Shown: piece by piece, positions 24,435-34,112 of the stretch | Position numbering within the stretch: the stretch's first letter is position 1 | How the letters are laid out: the number at the start of each line of letters is the position of its first letter | DNA from: Candidatus Obscuribacterales bacterium | GTDB taxonomy: Bacteria > Cyanobacteriota > Vampirovibrionia > Obscuribacterales > Obscuribacteraceae | NCBI GenBank assembly: GCA_021732085.1 | Contig: JAKFVQ010000004.1 | Coordinates: 62,001-126,000 of the forward strand | Direction of reading: 5' to 3' | Length of the DNA: 64,000 nucleotides | Notes under the pieces: generated by a model | What the model was told of the DNA's origin: nothing | The model's database searches: none | Seen by the model: only the letters and a program-made list of their open reading frames with translations | Made by a program: the position numbers and the translations under genes

Positions 24435-27056
24435 TTAAGCCTTCTCTGACGCAACCTTTTCAGTGGGCGTGAAAACGGAGAGCTGCATGACTTCATCAAT
24501 CGGGATAGTGCGCATCTTTGGACCATCGAGAATTTTGGATGCAGCACTGCGCTTTTCCATCTGATTCATTAGATAGTGAGCCCGGTCAATTATCTGCCCA
24601 GGCAGCCCGGCCATACTGGCAACGTGAATCCCAAAAGAACGACTTGCGCCGCCCGAAACAACTTTATGGAGAAACTCGACGCGGCCTTCGTATTCGGCGA
24701 CCTGCACCTGGAAGTTCGAAATCTGACTCCAATAAGTCGATAATGCATTCAGTTCATGATAGTGAGTGGCGAAAATCGTGCGAGCCCTTACGCAGTTTGC
24801 CAGGAATTCGGATACAGACCAGGCGATTGCAACACCGTCATAGGTGCTAGTGCCACGTCCAACTTCATCAAGCAGGATAAGTGAGCGCTCGCTGGCGCAC
24901 AAGCAGCATTGCGTTGTCTCGCTCATCTCGACCAAAAATGTCGATTGACCTTGAGTCAAATCATCAACGGCACCAATACGGGTAAAAATCCTGTCGACTA
25001 GTCCAATTCTTGCTTTAGCTGCTGGCACAAAGCTTCCCATTTGAGCAAGCACAACAATCTGAGCAACCTGACGCAAGAGACTGGACTTACCGGCCATGTT
25101 CGGACCGGTAAGAATGATCATCTGATCTTTTTCCGAATTGCCATAAAGGCGGGTATCATTGGCGACGAAAACACCCATGGGAAGCAGCTTCTCAATGACA
25201 GGGTGGCGTCCCTCTTCAATTTCCAGGTCGCAGCTTGCGTCAACTTCCGGTCGTGTGTAGCGATTTTCGCAAGCGACTGTTGCCAAAGATAAAAGCACGT
25301 CCAATGTCGCAATGTCCATAGCAAGCTGCTTAAGCTCGACGCCGAACTTGCCGAACTCACCGCGAATTTGGAGGAACAGTTTGTATTCCAAATCAGACTG
25401 ATTTTTCTCAGCGTTGAGTATTTTCGATTCGTACTCCTTCAATTCAGGAGTTATGTAGCGCTCAGCATTAGTCAGAGTTTGCTTGCGAATATAGTTATCG
25501 GGAACGAGATCTTTGTTTGCGTGAGTAACTTCAATGAAGTAGCCAAAATTACTGTTGTAGGCAACTTTCAGTGATCTTATCTGGGTTCTCTCAGTCTCCG
25601 ATTTTTGGAAGGCTTCTACCCAATCTTTGCCACCGCCCAACAGTGAGCGCACTTCGTCCAACTCTTTGTAGTAGCCATCTTTAAAGATTCCACCGAGCGT
25701 AATTTCTCTTGGCGTATTTTCGCTGATCGCAGCTTCAATACTACGTCCCAGCTCTTCCAAACTTCCTGGGCTCTGCGATAGCACAGTCAAATATGAACTG
25801 CGTGCATTGCTAAGCTCTTCCTTTATGAAAGGAAGTTTGGAAAGCGAACTTGCGATCGCCAGTAGCTCGCGCGGTCCAATATTTCCAGAACCGAGCTTGA
25901 CCGCCAGGCGCTCCAAATCGGATAAGTCGCTGAGCGCAGCTTCCAAACGACGGCGCCGTCCGCTGTCTTCCATCAACTCTGTGACCGCATCGAGGCGTTG
26001 GTTGATCGCGCTTACAGAAAGTAATGGCTTCACAAGCCAATTGCGCAGCAAGCGAGATCCCATGCCGGTTTGAGTCTTGTCAATAGTCCAAAGCAGGCTG
26101 CCCTGGAAAGAACGGTCTCGGCTGGTTTCAGTCAGCTCGAGATTGCGGCGCGAATTCTCATCAATAACCAGATAATCATCAGCTGAGTACGTCACGATCC
26201 CCGAGAAGCGAGGCATCAAAACAGCCTGAGTTTTCTCCAAATATTCGAGCACGGCACCGGCAGCCCCAATAGCAAGCGGCATCTCATGGCAGCCAAAGCC
26301 TTCCAGGGTTGTGACTCCAAAATTTTGCATTATGCGGCGCTTGCTTGGCTCAAGCTGGAAAAACATCGAAGGACGCCCGGTGACGCGATAGCGCTCCGAC
26401 ACCACGCGCGGTGCATCCAATTCTTCGACCGGAATACCATGTGCGTTGCGGACAGTCTTTTTGGAAACCAAAATCTCTCTCGGCGATAAGCGACCAAGTT
26501 CCAATAAAAGTTTTTCTTCATTGACTTGGGTGACCAAAAACTCACCGCAGGATGCATCGACCGCGGCAAGCCCCCAAAGTACCTTTTCAGGAGAGCTAGC
26601 ATTGCTCAGCTTGCAAATGGCAACTAAGTAATTATTCTCACGTGCAGGCAGTAAATTAGATTCCAGCACCGTGCCTGGTGTGATGATTCTCACCACTTGT
26701 CTTTGGACTGGACCCTTGCTTGCGCCAACAATTCCAACTTGTTCAGCAATGGCGACGCTATATCCCTTAGAGATCAACTTGGCAATATAGCTTTCGTAGG
26801 CTTTCACGGGAACACCTGCCATTGGCATGCGTCCACCCGGATATGTCGGTTCAGGCCGACCGGTCAACGTGATGTCGAGCTCTCGAGCGCCGACATGAGC
26901 ATCTTCGTCGAATAGCTCATAAAAGTCACCGCATCGGAAAAACAATAGGGCATCGGGATTTTGAGATTTCAGTTCCCAAAATTGTTGCATCATTGGCGAC
27001 AATTCCGGATTTGCAGCCTTCGTCCCTTCCAGCTCTTCAGTCTTTATGCCTGTCAT
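24435..27056 (-). CDS. mutS: DNA mismatch repair protein MutS
   Basis: It recognises mismatches and recruits MutL in mismatch repair. About 873 residues from ATG 27056; a start five codons earlier is also open. Domain order is complete: mismatch-binding domain with the FYE motif in CGDFYELFDEDA near residue 40, connector, clamp and the ABC ATPase with Walker A GPNMAGKS near residue 650, Walker B ILLDEVGRGTSTYDG and the FATHYHEL switch. The Phe and Glu that stack on the mismatched base are present, so this is MutS1 rather than MutS2. No mutL is in the window. It is a single gene with the divergent exported protein upstream. Confidence 0.97.
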   Translation of the reverse strand: MTGIKTEELEGTKAANPELSPMMQQFWELKSQNPDALLFFRCGDFYELFDEDAHVGARELDITLTGRPEPTYPGGRMPMAGVPVKAYESYIAKLISKGYSVAIAEQVGIVGASKGPVQRQVVRIITPGTVLESNLLPARENNYLVAICKLSNASSPEKVLWGLAAVDASCGEFLVTQVNEEKLLLELGRLSPREILVSKKTVRNAHGIPVEELDAPRVVSERYRVTGRPSMFFQLEPSKRRIMQNFGVTTLEGFGCHEMPLAIGAAGAVLEYLEKTQAVLMPRFSGIVTYSADDYLVIDENSRRNLELTETSRDRSFQGSLLWTIDKTQTGMGSRLLRNWLVKPLLSVSAINQRLDAVTELMEDSGRRRRLEAALSDLSDLERLAVKLGSGNIGPRELLAIASSLSKLPFIKEELSNARSSYLTVLSQSPGSLEELGRSIEAAISENTPREITLGGIFKDGYYKELDEVRSLLGGGKDWVEAFQKSETERTQIRSLKVAYNSNFGYFIEVTHANKDLVPDNYIRKQTLTNAERYITPELKEYESKILNAEKNQSDLEYKLFLQIRGEFGKFGVELKQLAMDIATLDVLLSLATVACENRYTRPEVDASCDLEIEEGRHPVIEKLLPMGVFVANDTRLYGNSEKDQMIILTGPNMAGKSSLLRQVAQIVVLAQMGSFVPAAKARIGLVDRIFTRIGAVDDLTQGQSTFLVEMSETTQCCLCASERSLILLDEVGRGTSTYDGVAIAWSVSEFLANCVRARTIFATHYHELNALSTYWSQISNFQVQVAEYEGRVEFLHKVVSGGASRSFGIHVASMAGLPGQIIDRAHYLMNQMEKRSAASKILDGPKMRTIPIDEVMQLSVFTPTEKVASEKA

Positions 27057-27283
27057 CGCGTTTCTCCACAAATGCTACGATGAGAGCCAGCGGCGTATAG
27101 CTGCTGTATATGCGCCTTTTGCGGCTCGTCAACAGCAATAATAGCCAAGCTGAAAGGCAATGCGTATGAGCATCTGGTAATATGATCAGTCAGGCAATGC
27201 ATTAAAGCTCGACAGCATTCAAGCAAGAAAATGCATTCAATTTAAGTAATTTAGAAATTACCGAGCCACTCCCTAAAGCGAAG

Positions 27284-28075
27284 ATGAGCCAGCATTTTAT
27301 GATTTCAAAGAACCGTATGTTTTGCGCCTTAGTTGCGACCAGTTTGTCTTTCTGTTTCGTTTTGCCAGCTGTTCAACAAGCTGCAAGTGCAGCTCCGGCA
27401 GCAAAGAAAAATACGAAAACGGAAAAACCGGCAGCCAAACCAGCCGATGCTGATAAAGATGGCAAGGCTGATAAAGATGCCGATAAGGAAAAGGCTGGCG
27501 ATAAGACAGCGGACAAAGACAAAGCCGGCGACAAGAAAGAGCCACCCAAGCCAGAAGTAGTAATCGAGAATGTAGTCCCCGTCAAAGCTGATGAGCTAGT
27601 CGATAAACCACATGATTTCTTGGGCAAGAACGTCAAGTTCAACGCCGCATTCTTTGCGTTCAGCAATCTGGCGCTTGATTATAAGCCTGCATTTCGGTCG
27701 AGCAAAACACATATATCGTTCTTAGTTTCCAAAGCGAAGAAACAGATTCCAATATCAGAGCTCAAGCTAGCAATGATGATTCCTAAAGAGAAGGATCCTG
27801 ATACCACATTGCTAGCCAATCTAAAAGAAGGCGATTCCGTTGAGATCACCGGGAAAGTTTTCAGCTCAGCCCTTGACGATCCATGGGTCGAAGTTCTGAA
27901 AATCAAGAAGCTAGGCGGAGATGACAAGAAGGTAGATGTCACCGCAAAAGCGAAAACAGGTGAATCAAAGGGGAGCTCCGATAAGATAAATGACACAAAG
28001 TCCGGCGATTCAAAATCCGACAAAAATAACGACGGCAAGCCAGACGGCGATTCTAAAGCACCTGCTAAGAACTAA
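27284..28075 (+). CDS. Exported Lys/Asp-rich protein with OB-like core
   Basis: A 263-residue protein. The signal peptide is MFCALVATSLSFCFVLPAVQQAASA. Residues 40-90 are a repeated charged linker of KADKDADK type, and the tail (220-263) is a similar DSKSDKNNDGKPDG stretch. Between them, residues 95-215 form a compact region with beta-strand pattern (VVPVKADELVDKPHDFLGKNVKFNA and GDSVEITGKVFSS) that resembles an OB-fold. The charged low-complexity ends suggest a surface or periplasmic location and perhaps metal or phosphate contact. It has no known family that I recognise. It is divergent from mutS. Confidence 0.75.
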   Translation: MSQHFMISKNRMFCALVATSLSFCFVLPAVQQAASAAPAAKKNTKTEKPAAKPADADKDGKADKDADKEKAGDKTADKDKAGDKKEPPKPEVVIENVVPVKADELVDKPHDFLGKNVKFNAAFFAFSNLALDYKPAFRSSKTHISFLVSKAKKQIPISELKLAMMIPKEKDPDTTLLANLKEGDSVEITGKVFSSALDDPWVEVLKIKKLGGDDKKVDVTAKAKTGESKGSSDKINDTKSGDSKSDKNNDGKPDGDSKAPAKN

Positions 28076-28161
28076 ATCTTCTTCATCAAGGTGAATGACA
28101 GGAATCCACATTCAGTGGATAATTCTGCTGTGTACGCAAAGGGGTTGTGAAGGAGACAACG

Positions 28162-28527
28162 ATGTCAGACGGAGAAATTCAGGCGCTCCTATCTTCGTTA
28201 AATGGGAAACACGGCATACTCGGATGTTTGCTGGTTGGCGGCGACGGTTCCGTAGTATCGAGCAGCCTCCCCGAAAACATTGATGTTTCCACGCTCGGCG
28301 CACTCAGCGCCACGCTCTTCTCAAACAACGACGTATCACTGCAGCGCATGAATCGCGGCAACTTGAGTCAAATGACACTCCTGACAGATCAAGGCATTTT
28401 GCACTTCTGCCAGGTAGACGGTCACTTCCTGATCGTTCTGACCGCAAAGGGTCAGCGTATCAACCTGGAAGGATTGATTCGTTCGGTCGAAGAGCAAGTT
28501 AGCAGCTTGAAACCAAAACTAGGCTAA
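28162..28527 (+). CDS. Roadblock/LC7-domain protein
   Basis: A 121-residue protein with the roadblock/LC7 fold, found as a GTPase regulator (MglB-like) and in dynein-like systems. The pattern is an N-terminal helix, then GILGCLLVGGDGSVVSSSLP, a long helix, LLTDQGILHFCQVDGHFLIVLTAKGQRINLEGLI and a final helix. I use ATG 28162 because AAGGAG lies at 28150-28155. In bacteria these proteins often pair with a small Ras-like GTPase (MglA); none is encoded nearby. It may regulate a GTPase elsewhere or form homodimers. Confidence 0.88.
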   Translation: MSDGEIQALLSSLNGKHGILGCLLVGGDGSVVSSSLPENIDVSTLGALSATLFSNNDVSLQRMNRGNLSQMTLLTDQGILHFCQVDGHFLIVLTAKGQRINLEGLIRSVEEQVSSLKPKLG

Positions 28528-29172
28528 AGCTTTAAATTCTAAAAACAGTGGCGGTCTTCCGAGAAGCGAAGACCCGGCCTGAGTGCATGCAAAACTCAGT
28601 TGGGAGAAATTTCTCTCTCCTTTGCTTCGACAACAAATAAATTGTAATAAAGTGACGTGGAAACACCGAGCTGGAATTTGTTGTTAAAGATAGGGGCTAG
28701 CTTGCTAACAGCATTTGATTTCTCGGGCACTTTATTCTATTGCTGCGCCGCGAAAACACCTCATCAATGAGGTGAGAAAGTGACCTAAGTCTAGAATTAG
28801 CGAGAAGGTCTGCTAGTAGTTTTGTCACCCTTAGATCATGTACGCTTTTCCTCACCATGACAACACCAACGCAGCCGAACTCATTTCCCCGTCTTTGTTG
28901 TGTTTCCGGAGAAATGGAACGAGTTTAGCGGGGTTGCCATGGTGAGGAAATCCTCCAAAAATCAACGGGCTGCAAAAGAGCATCCAACGATCTGCGATAT
29001 TTAGGCTCAGAGATCGAACGCTTGGGGAATGAGCAGCGCGATTTGCAGAAAATTTTCTCTATGGCTAAGGTTCAGACTCGTAGTTCACCCAGCAGCAAAC
29101 TTTTTCGTACTGATTAACAAAGTTCGGAAGCGGCTTAGAGTTAGAAGCGCGCTCCTCAAAGCGCACCCTCGC
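28528..29172. other. 645-base region with hairpins, no protein gene
   Basis: Between the roadblock gene and uppS there is no supported coding sequence. Several structures are present: GGTCTTC-8-GAAGACC at 28553-28574 just after the roadblock gene; a perfect hairpin CACCTCA-TCAA-TGAGGTG at 28757-28774, which on the minus strand is followed by TTTTC; and the 104-base nested palindrome at 28847-28950 (listed separately). The region could hold a non-coding RNA. Confidence 0.5.
28847..28950. ncRNA. 104-base nested palindrome, possible structured RNA or mobile palindrome
   Basis: Perfect 13-base arms, TTTCCTCACCATG at 28847-28859 and CATGGTGAGGAAA at 28938-28950, enclose further complementary blocks in the right order: CAAC with GTTG, CCG-AACTC with GAGTT-(TAG)-CGG, and ATTTC with GAAAT. 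The result is one long bulged hairpin. It does not match the RNA families I can recognise (no SRP RNA GGAA loop, no tmRNA or RNase P core). On the minus strand a terminator-like hairpin follows about 70 bases later. Candidates are a small RNA or a MITE/REP-like element. Confidence 0.45.
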
Positions 29173-29979
29173 TTAAACACCGTAGCGGCGCTGGCGATTC
29201 GAAAACTCTTTTATCGCTTTATCGAACTCTTGCTCGTTGAATTCCGGCCACATTGTATTGGTGACATACAGTTCCGTATAAGCAGCCTGCCAGAGCAGGT
29301 AGTTAGAAAGGCGCATCTCGCCGCCTGTTCGAATAATAAGATCGGGATCGGGCAAATCCTTCGTATAAAGATGCTCTGACACCATATCCGGTGTTATCTC
29401 GGAAGCCTTGATCTCCCCGTTGGACACTTTCTCAGCAATCGTTTTAAACGCTTCAGTAATTTCGACGCGCGAACCATAGTTCAGCGCAACCTGCATGTTC
29501 AAGCCAGTATTCTTACCTGTCACCGCAACTGCACTTGCAAATCGTTCTTGCAGATTCGCAGGCATCTCATCAAGCTTTCCAATAAAACGCAAGCGAACAT
29601 TTGCCCGGTGAAGCTCTTGCAACTCGTCGGTCAGCACGCGCGCAAAAAGCTCAAACAAATAATCGACTTCATCTTGATCGCGCTGCCAATTTTCGCTGGA
29701 GAACGCATAGACTGTTAGATACTCCAGTCCTCTTTTGGCGGCATATTTCACCAATCTCTTTAGAGTTTGGACGCCTTCTTTGTGTCCCCAGAGTCGAGGA
29801 ACATGCTTTCGATCAGCCCAGCGGCGGTTGCCGTCCATGATGATGGCAACGTGCCTTAGCGGCAGTGGCTCCTGCACGGCGTCACTTTGTTTGACCTTCA
29901 GCTTTGTCGAGCTTTTTTCGCTCGATTTGTTCGACTGCTTAATCAACTCTAGCAAGCGACCTATACGTGACGATAACAA
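29173..29979 (-). CDS. uppS: Isoprenyl transferase (undecaprenyl diphosphate synthase)
   Basis: This cis-prenyltransferase makes the lipid carrier for peptidoglycan and other glycans. Family motifs are clear: the catalytic Asp49 in HVAIIMDGNRRWA, GHKEGVQTL, YAFSSENWQR and the C-terminal RTGGEMRLSNYLLWQ. The first 40 residues are an extra, basic and Ser/Lys-rich stretch that the family core does not need; the real start may be further in. At 268 residues it fits a bacterial UppS. It is divergent from the YqeG-type phosphatase. Its carrier lipid could serve the glycan genes further right. Confidence 0.95.
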   Translation of the reverse strand: MLSSRIGRLLELIKQSNKSSEKSSTKLKVKQSDAVQEPLPLRHVAIIMDGNRRWADRKHVPRLWGHKEGVQTLKRLVKYAAKRGLEYLTVYAFSSENWQRDQDEVDYLFELFARVLTDELQELHRANVRLRFIGKLDEMPANLQERFASAVAVTGKNTGLNMQVALNYGSRVEITEAFKTIAEKVSNGEIKASEITPDMVSEHLYTKDLPDPDLIIRTGGEMRLSNYLLWQAAYTELYVTNTMWPEFNEQEFDKAIKEFSNRQRRYGV

Positions 29980-30108
29980 ATCTTGGGGGCCATTGTAGCC
30001 CTCATCCCGTCCGAGGATCTTTCAAAATTACCCAGAATATGGAAGAATTCAAAAAAGTATAAGTTGCCATTATGAAGTCTTGTTCAGCCAGAGCGATCAA
30101 AAGTCCCC

Positions 30109-30597
30109 ATGGTAATCCTGCGTCCAACATATTTGATCAACGGCGATGTCACCGACATTGATCTTGAACAGCTTAAGAATGACGGCATCCGCGGTCTAAT
30201 TTTTGACCTGGATAGCACCTTGCTAGCGCCACATTCGGGAAAAATTACGCCTGAAGTGGCGGAATGGCTGAGACAGGCTCGCGAAATGTTTGAAGTTGCA
30301 ATTGTGAGCAACAATAAACGCGCTAAATATATTGAGCAAGTTCGCGAGCTTTTACAAATGCCGATCATCGGCCATGCCGCCAAGCCCAGGCGCTGGGCAT
30401 TTTTCGAGATTCTCAAGGGGTTCAATAATATTGAACCGTCCCAAGTAGCCGTAATCGGTGACAGGCCGCTAACCGATGTCCTGGGCGGGCAAAGAGCTGG
30501 GATGAAGACGGTTCTGGTCTGGCCCTTGAAATCTATGTCGGAACCCAACTGGGTTACCATGATGAGAAAGATCGAGCGTTACGTCATCAAGACATAG
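30109..30597 (+). CDS. yqeG: YqeG-family HAD IIIA phosphatase
   Basis: A 162-residue HAD-superfamily hydrolase of the YqeG type. HAD motifs are motif I FDLDSTLL, motif II IVSNN, the Lys in AAKPRRW and motif IV GDRPLTDVLGG. The Asp nucleophile and the +2 Asp are present. To my knowledge YqeG members include a phosphatidylglycerophosphate phosphatase (the mitochondrial and plant GEP4/PTPMT-like group is related), and cyanobacterial relatives have been linked to phosphatidylglycerol synthesis, so a lipid phosphatase role is plausible but not provable here. Confidence 0.88.
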   Translation: MVILRPTYLINGDVTDIDLEQLKNDGIRGLIFDLDSTLLAPHSGKITPEVAEWLRQAREMFEVAIVSNNKRAKYIEQVRELLQMPIIGHAAKPRRWAFFEILKGFNNIEPSQVAVIGDRPLTDVLGGQRAGMKTVLVWPLKSMSEPNWVTMMRKIERYVIKT

Positions 30598-30679
30598 GTT
30601 AATATATAGCCTGACAAGTTACTATTGGGCTTGCCACAGCTGCAATTTCGCTGAATGACCTAGTTGCAAAGTTTTCTGG

Positions 30680-33600
30680 ATGCAAGGGATGCCAAGCGCG
30701 CGGGTATTTATTCAAACATCATTGCTCGTTTCACTTTGTGCGGCGTATCCAGCACAAGGGCAATCTCAGAATGAGACAAAATCAAATGCGCCTGCAGCTG
30801 GTAAATCGTTTTCAACTCTTTCAAGTTCGAAAAAACGCATAGCGGTTGTCGGATTGCCAGCTGTTGCGCCAAAGGCAATCACACCGCAAGTACGCCCAAG
30901 AGCGAACAGCAACGACATTGCCAGCGCAACTAAAAAAGCCGCCAGCAAATCATATCCAAGCACTTCGTTGGAGCGCGGGTATTATCTCAAACAACAAGGG
31001 CAACTAAAAGCTGCGCTTTTGGAATTCATAAAATCCGCACATGAGAATCCTCGTGAGGTCCGTGCATTCTACGAACAAGCTCAGATTTTCAAACAACAGG
31101 GAAATACAAAGCTAGCAAAATCCGCGCTGGAACAAGCATTAGCCATAGCGCCTAAATACACGGAAGCTCGCACGATGTTGGTGCAAACACACCTTGAGAG
31201 CGGCAATCTCATTGGTGTCGCTAACGAAGTTGGAAAGCTATTCAATCTCGGACAAGAAAGACCGAAGAGAGAGGCGCCCAGCTATTTAGCATATCAAGGC
31301 GCTCCCTCTGCAGCTATCCAAATAGCAAAAGGAAATTTCCCAAAAGCTAATGCTGGATCCCCTTTCTTGAGCGTGGGAACAACGTCATCAGAGCATTCCA
31401 ATATCACAACAAGTCCGAATGTTGAAGACAAATCAACGCAAGAGAGCGCAGCAAAGCCAGATGAAACCTCGGTTTGGCTAAACTCGGCAATTAAGAATAA
31501 CGCTCAACCGGAGCCACAGACAGAAGCGCCACCAGCCACCGAATCCGATACCACGACAGCGAACACGCAGAATACTGGCGCAGAGAAATCAACAAACGAT
31601 ATCCTCGCTTCCCTCGGCGTTAAGACCTCCTCAAGCGCCCCCTCAAGCTCAAGCGCAACAGCGCAGCCTAGTCCCACTGGAACAAGTGCAACTACTCAAA
31701 CAACGTCTACTGAAACCGGGATTTTTGGCCGCATGCGAGCACGGACCGGACAAGCCATCAGCTCAGTGCAAAGAATCTCCAAATCTAACATTGAGAGTGT
31801 AAAAAAGATTTCCCATGTGCCGCACGTGCCCGTTCCGCGTGTCGCCGTGCCACATGTAGCAGTACCTCAATGGGTGAAAGATGTTCGCAGCCATATTCCT
31901 TTTATGCCAGCAGCTCAAGAAGAGCAACCGCAAGCCGTTGCAGAGGAGCCGAAAGAAGGACTGAAAGAGCAAGCTGCTTCTCTGATGAGCTGGGTCAAGG
32001 ATCGAATTCCAATTCAAACCAAGGAAAAAGAAAACCGCCAGCTTGCGGAAAAAATGAAAGCAGCCATGGGGCAAACAACTAAGAATCCTGCTTTACCGCC
32101 GGAAGTTGCAAAAGCTATCGAAGCAAAGCTTGGAATTCACAAAACGCCAGAGCAAGCAACAAAATCCAAAGAAGGCGAAAAAGCCCCGCTCTACTCTCCG
32201 GAAATGCAAAAGGCGATCGAGGCGAAGCTGGCACAGGCGCGAGCGGCTGATTCATCCGCAAAAGCGACTGAGACGAATTCGGCAAAAACGGATCCAGCAG
32301 CAAAGGTTGATGCAGAAGCCAACACAATCAGCAAGCAAACCGACGAGCAAAAGCAGAAAAATGACGAGCAAAAGCTGCAGCTTGTTGAACTGGCACCGCA
32401 AGAAGCAGGTCAGCACACCTTCAGTTCATCAGAACACGCAAACAAAGATTCCCATACAGATTCACAAGACATCTCATCTGTATTTGCCGATACTGTCCTG
32501 GAATGCACTAAGGACTCGTTTACTACAGCAGCCTCATCGCCATCCACGGACTCCGGCACTACAGCTGAGAAAACGGAAGTGGATAGTGTGAAACAAGTAT
32601 TGGCTTCTTTGGGCGTAAAATCAGATGCGCAAGAAGAGTCGGCAAGTAATTTAACAGATCCGCGATCTTCAAAGCCGGCCTACGGATTGTTGGGAAATAC
32701 AGCGCTCAAGCATATAGGCACCTTGCCATTGCCTGAATCCAAGCCACGCCCGTCCTTTATGGATTCAATTTGGAAACAAGCAGGCAGTACTTTTGCCCAC
32801 TTGGTGCCGAAGATTGATTGGAAATTACCATCAATTGATACGTCCGCGCTGCTAAACAGCAAAGCAGCACCGACACCGGAAATGATTGCAGCAGCGACTG
32901 ATCCAGCTGCCGAGGTGCGCAACGCAAGTCCGCAAACTCACAAGCAGCCGAGCGAACTGTCAAACAGCTCGGCGCCACCGACCCCGGTGCCCCTCGACAT
33001 TAGCCGTATATTGAACAAATTAGGTCCGGCGCCACAACCGATTGCCATGAATCCTGCTATTGCACCGCCTCTGTCAGCGTCCATACCGATTGCCGCGCCG
33101 ATAAACATCAACCAATATATTCCGATACCTAAACCACAAGAAGCGCCGGTGCAAAATTTCGCATCGTTGCCTCAGATGACACCCCAGGGACTGGGTCCCA
33201 GCAAAGCTACAGGCTTAGGTCCACAGACGGCTCCGCATAGCTCGCCGACTGCAGGAAATATGATGCTACCGCCCATGGTGCAACAGGTTTGGGATCAAGC
33301 ACAGCCTCTCTTACAGCCCGCGATGAAGGCTGCAAATACAATTGCACAGACATTTGCGCCAGACCCGCTTTCCATCCCCATGCAGGACGCATCGATAACA
33401 GCCCCTGTCGATATGAAATCGTCTGCTGTCGCTATGAATAATGCGCCGGCTCCAATAGGCGCAGACATGAAACAGTATTTCGACAATCAAATGGTTCCGA
33501 CCATGCCACCACAAACAGCATCGGACACGGAAACAAGTCAATTCAACTCGGGACTGACCAAAACTGGTGGTCGAGAGCTCGTCACTGCAGCACGGGCCAA

Positions 33601-34108
33601 GAACGGCGCCTTCACTTTTATGAAACCGGTAATGGATAGCGACAGTTCATTCCTCCTCGGCGCAAATCAAGTCCGCACTATTGCCCCTATTCCCGCAAAA
33701 GCTCCGCCTAAGCCAGCGCCACCGCCGCCTGAGGACGCTATCACAAAGCGAATGCGTTATCTCATGGAGAATGGGACTTCCAATTTAAGACAAGGGGAAG
33801 CATTCATGTTCTCCGAGGAAACTGGCGAAGGCATCCTTTTCTTGCCGGGTCGAACGGAACGCCGCAAGCTTACAGCAGGCAAGGATGCAGAACTGGTTCT
33901 GCGGGAACGCCGCCCTGACATTGCGCAGCCTAAAGATTTGCAATACAGCTTGAACCTGCTCGGAAAGCTGATGGGTAATCAACAAGCACAACAACAACAG
34001 CAGCAACAACCAGCTATTAACGGACCAAGCCTCGATCAACTAATGAATCAGGTAAATGAAGGTCAGCGTTCGGTTTGGGGCTGGATGAAAAACACATTCA
34101 AAATGTAA
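30680..34108 (+). CDS. Large exported protein with TPRs and low-complexity domain
   Basis: A 1142-residue protein. The signal peptide (SARVFIQTSLLVSLCAAYPAQGQ) is followed by two or three TPR units (about 95-170), then about 900 residues of Pro/Ala/Ser/Thr/Gln-rich sequence. Several short motifs recur: ILASLGVK (about 310), VLASLGVK (about 640) and ILNKLGPA (about 775); AIEAKLG twice; and a VPHVPVPRVAVPHVAVPQW stretch near 375. A poly-Gln tract lies near the C-terminus. Such design suggests a surface scaffold or a protein that presents short docking peptides. No catalytic domain is visible. Confidence 0.8.
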   Translation: MQGMPSARVFIQTSLLVSLCAAYPAQGQSQNETKSNAPAAGKSFSTLSSSKKRIAVVGLPAVAPKAITPQVRPRANSNDIASATKKAASKSYPSTSLERGYYLKQQGQLKAALLEFIKSAHENPREVRAFYEQAQIFKQQGNTKLAKSALEQALAIAPKYTEARTMLVQTHLESGNLIGVANEVGKLFNLGQERPKREAPSYLAYQGAPSAAIQIAKGNFPKANAGSPFLSVGTTSSEHSNITTSPNVEDKSTQESAAKPDETSVWLNSAIKNNAQPEPQTEAPPATESDTTTANTQNTGAEKSTNDILASLGVKTSSSAPSSSSATAQPSPTGTSATTQTTSTETGIFGRMRARTGQAISSVQRISKSNIESVKKISHVPHVPVPRVAVPHVAVPQWVKDVRSHIPFMPAAQEEQPQAVAEEPKEGLKEQAASLMSWVKDRIPIQTKEKENRQLAEKMKAAMGQTTKNPALPPEVAKAIEAKLGIHKTPEQATKSKEGEKAPLYSPEMQKAIEAKLAQARAADSSAKATETNSAKTDPAAKVDAEANTISKQTDEQKQKNDEQKLQLVELAPQEAGQHTFSSSEHANKDSHTDSQDISSVFADTVLECTKDSFTTAASSPSTDSGTTAEKTEVDSVKQVLASLGVKSDAQEESASNLTDPRSSKPAYGLLGNTALKHIGTLPLPESKPRPSFMDSIWKQAGSTFAHLVPKIDWKLPSIDTSALLNSKAAPTPEMIAAATDPAAEVRNASPQTHKQPSELSNSSAPPTPVPLDISRILNKLGPAPQPIAMNPAIAPPLSASIPIAAPININQYIPIPKPQEAPVQNFASLPQMTPQGLGPSKATGLGPQTAPHSSPTAGNMMLPPMVQQVWDQAQPLLQPAMKAANTIAQTFAPDPLSIPMQDASITAPVDMKSSAVAMNNAPAPIGADMKQYFDNQMVPTMPPQTASDTETSQFNSGLTKTGGRELVTAARAKNGAFTFMKPVMDSDSSFLLGANQVRTIAPIPAKAPPKPAPPPPEDAITKRMRYLMENGTSNLRQGEAFMFSEETGEGILFLPGRTERRKLTAGKDAELVLRERRPDIAQPKDLQYSLNLLGKLMGNQQAQQQQQQQPAINGPSLDQLMNQVNEGQRSVWGWMKNTFKM

Positions 34109-34112
34109 GTGA

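Noticed and set aside
28553..28574. A hairpin after the roadblock gene as an intrinsic terminator
   Set aside because: The 7-base stem is good, but no T run follows it on the plus strand, so I list it only as a structure.
28847..28950. SRP RNA or 6S RNA identity for the nested palindrome
   Set aside because: The conserved SRP apical loop is missing, and the length and central bubble of 6S RNA do not fit.
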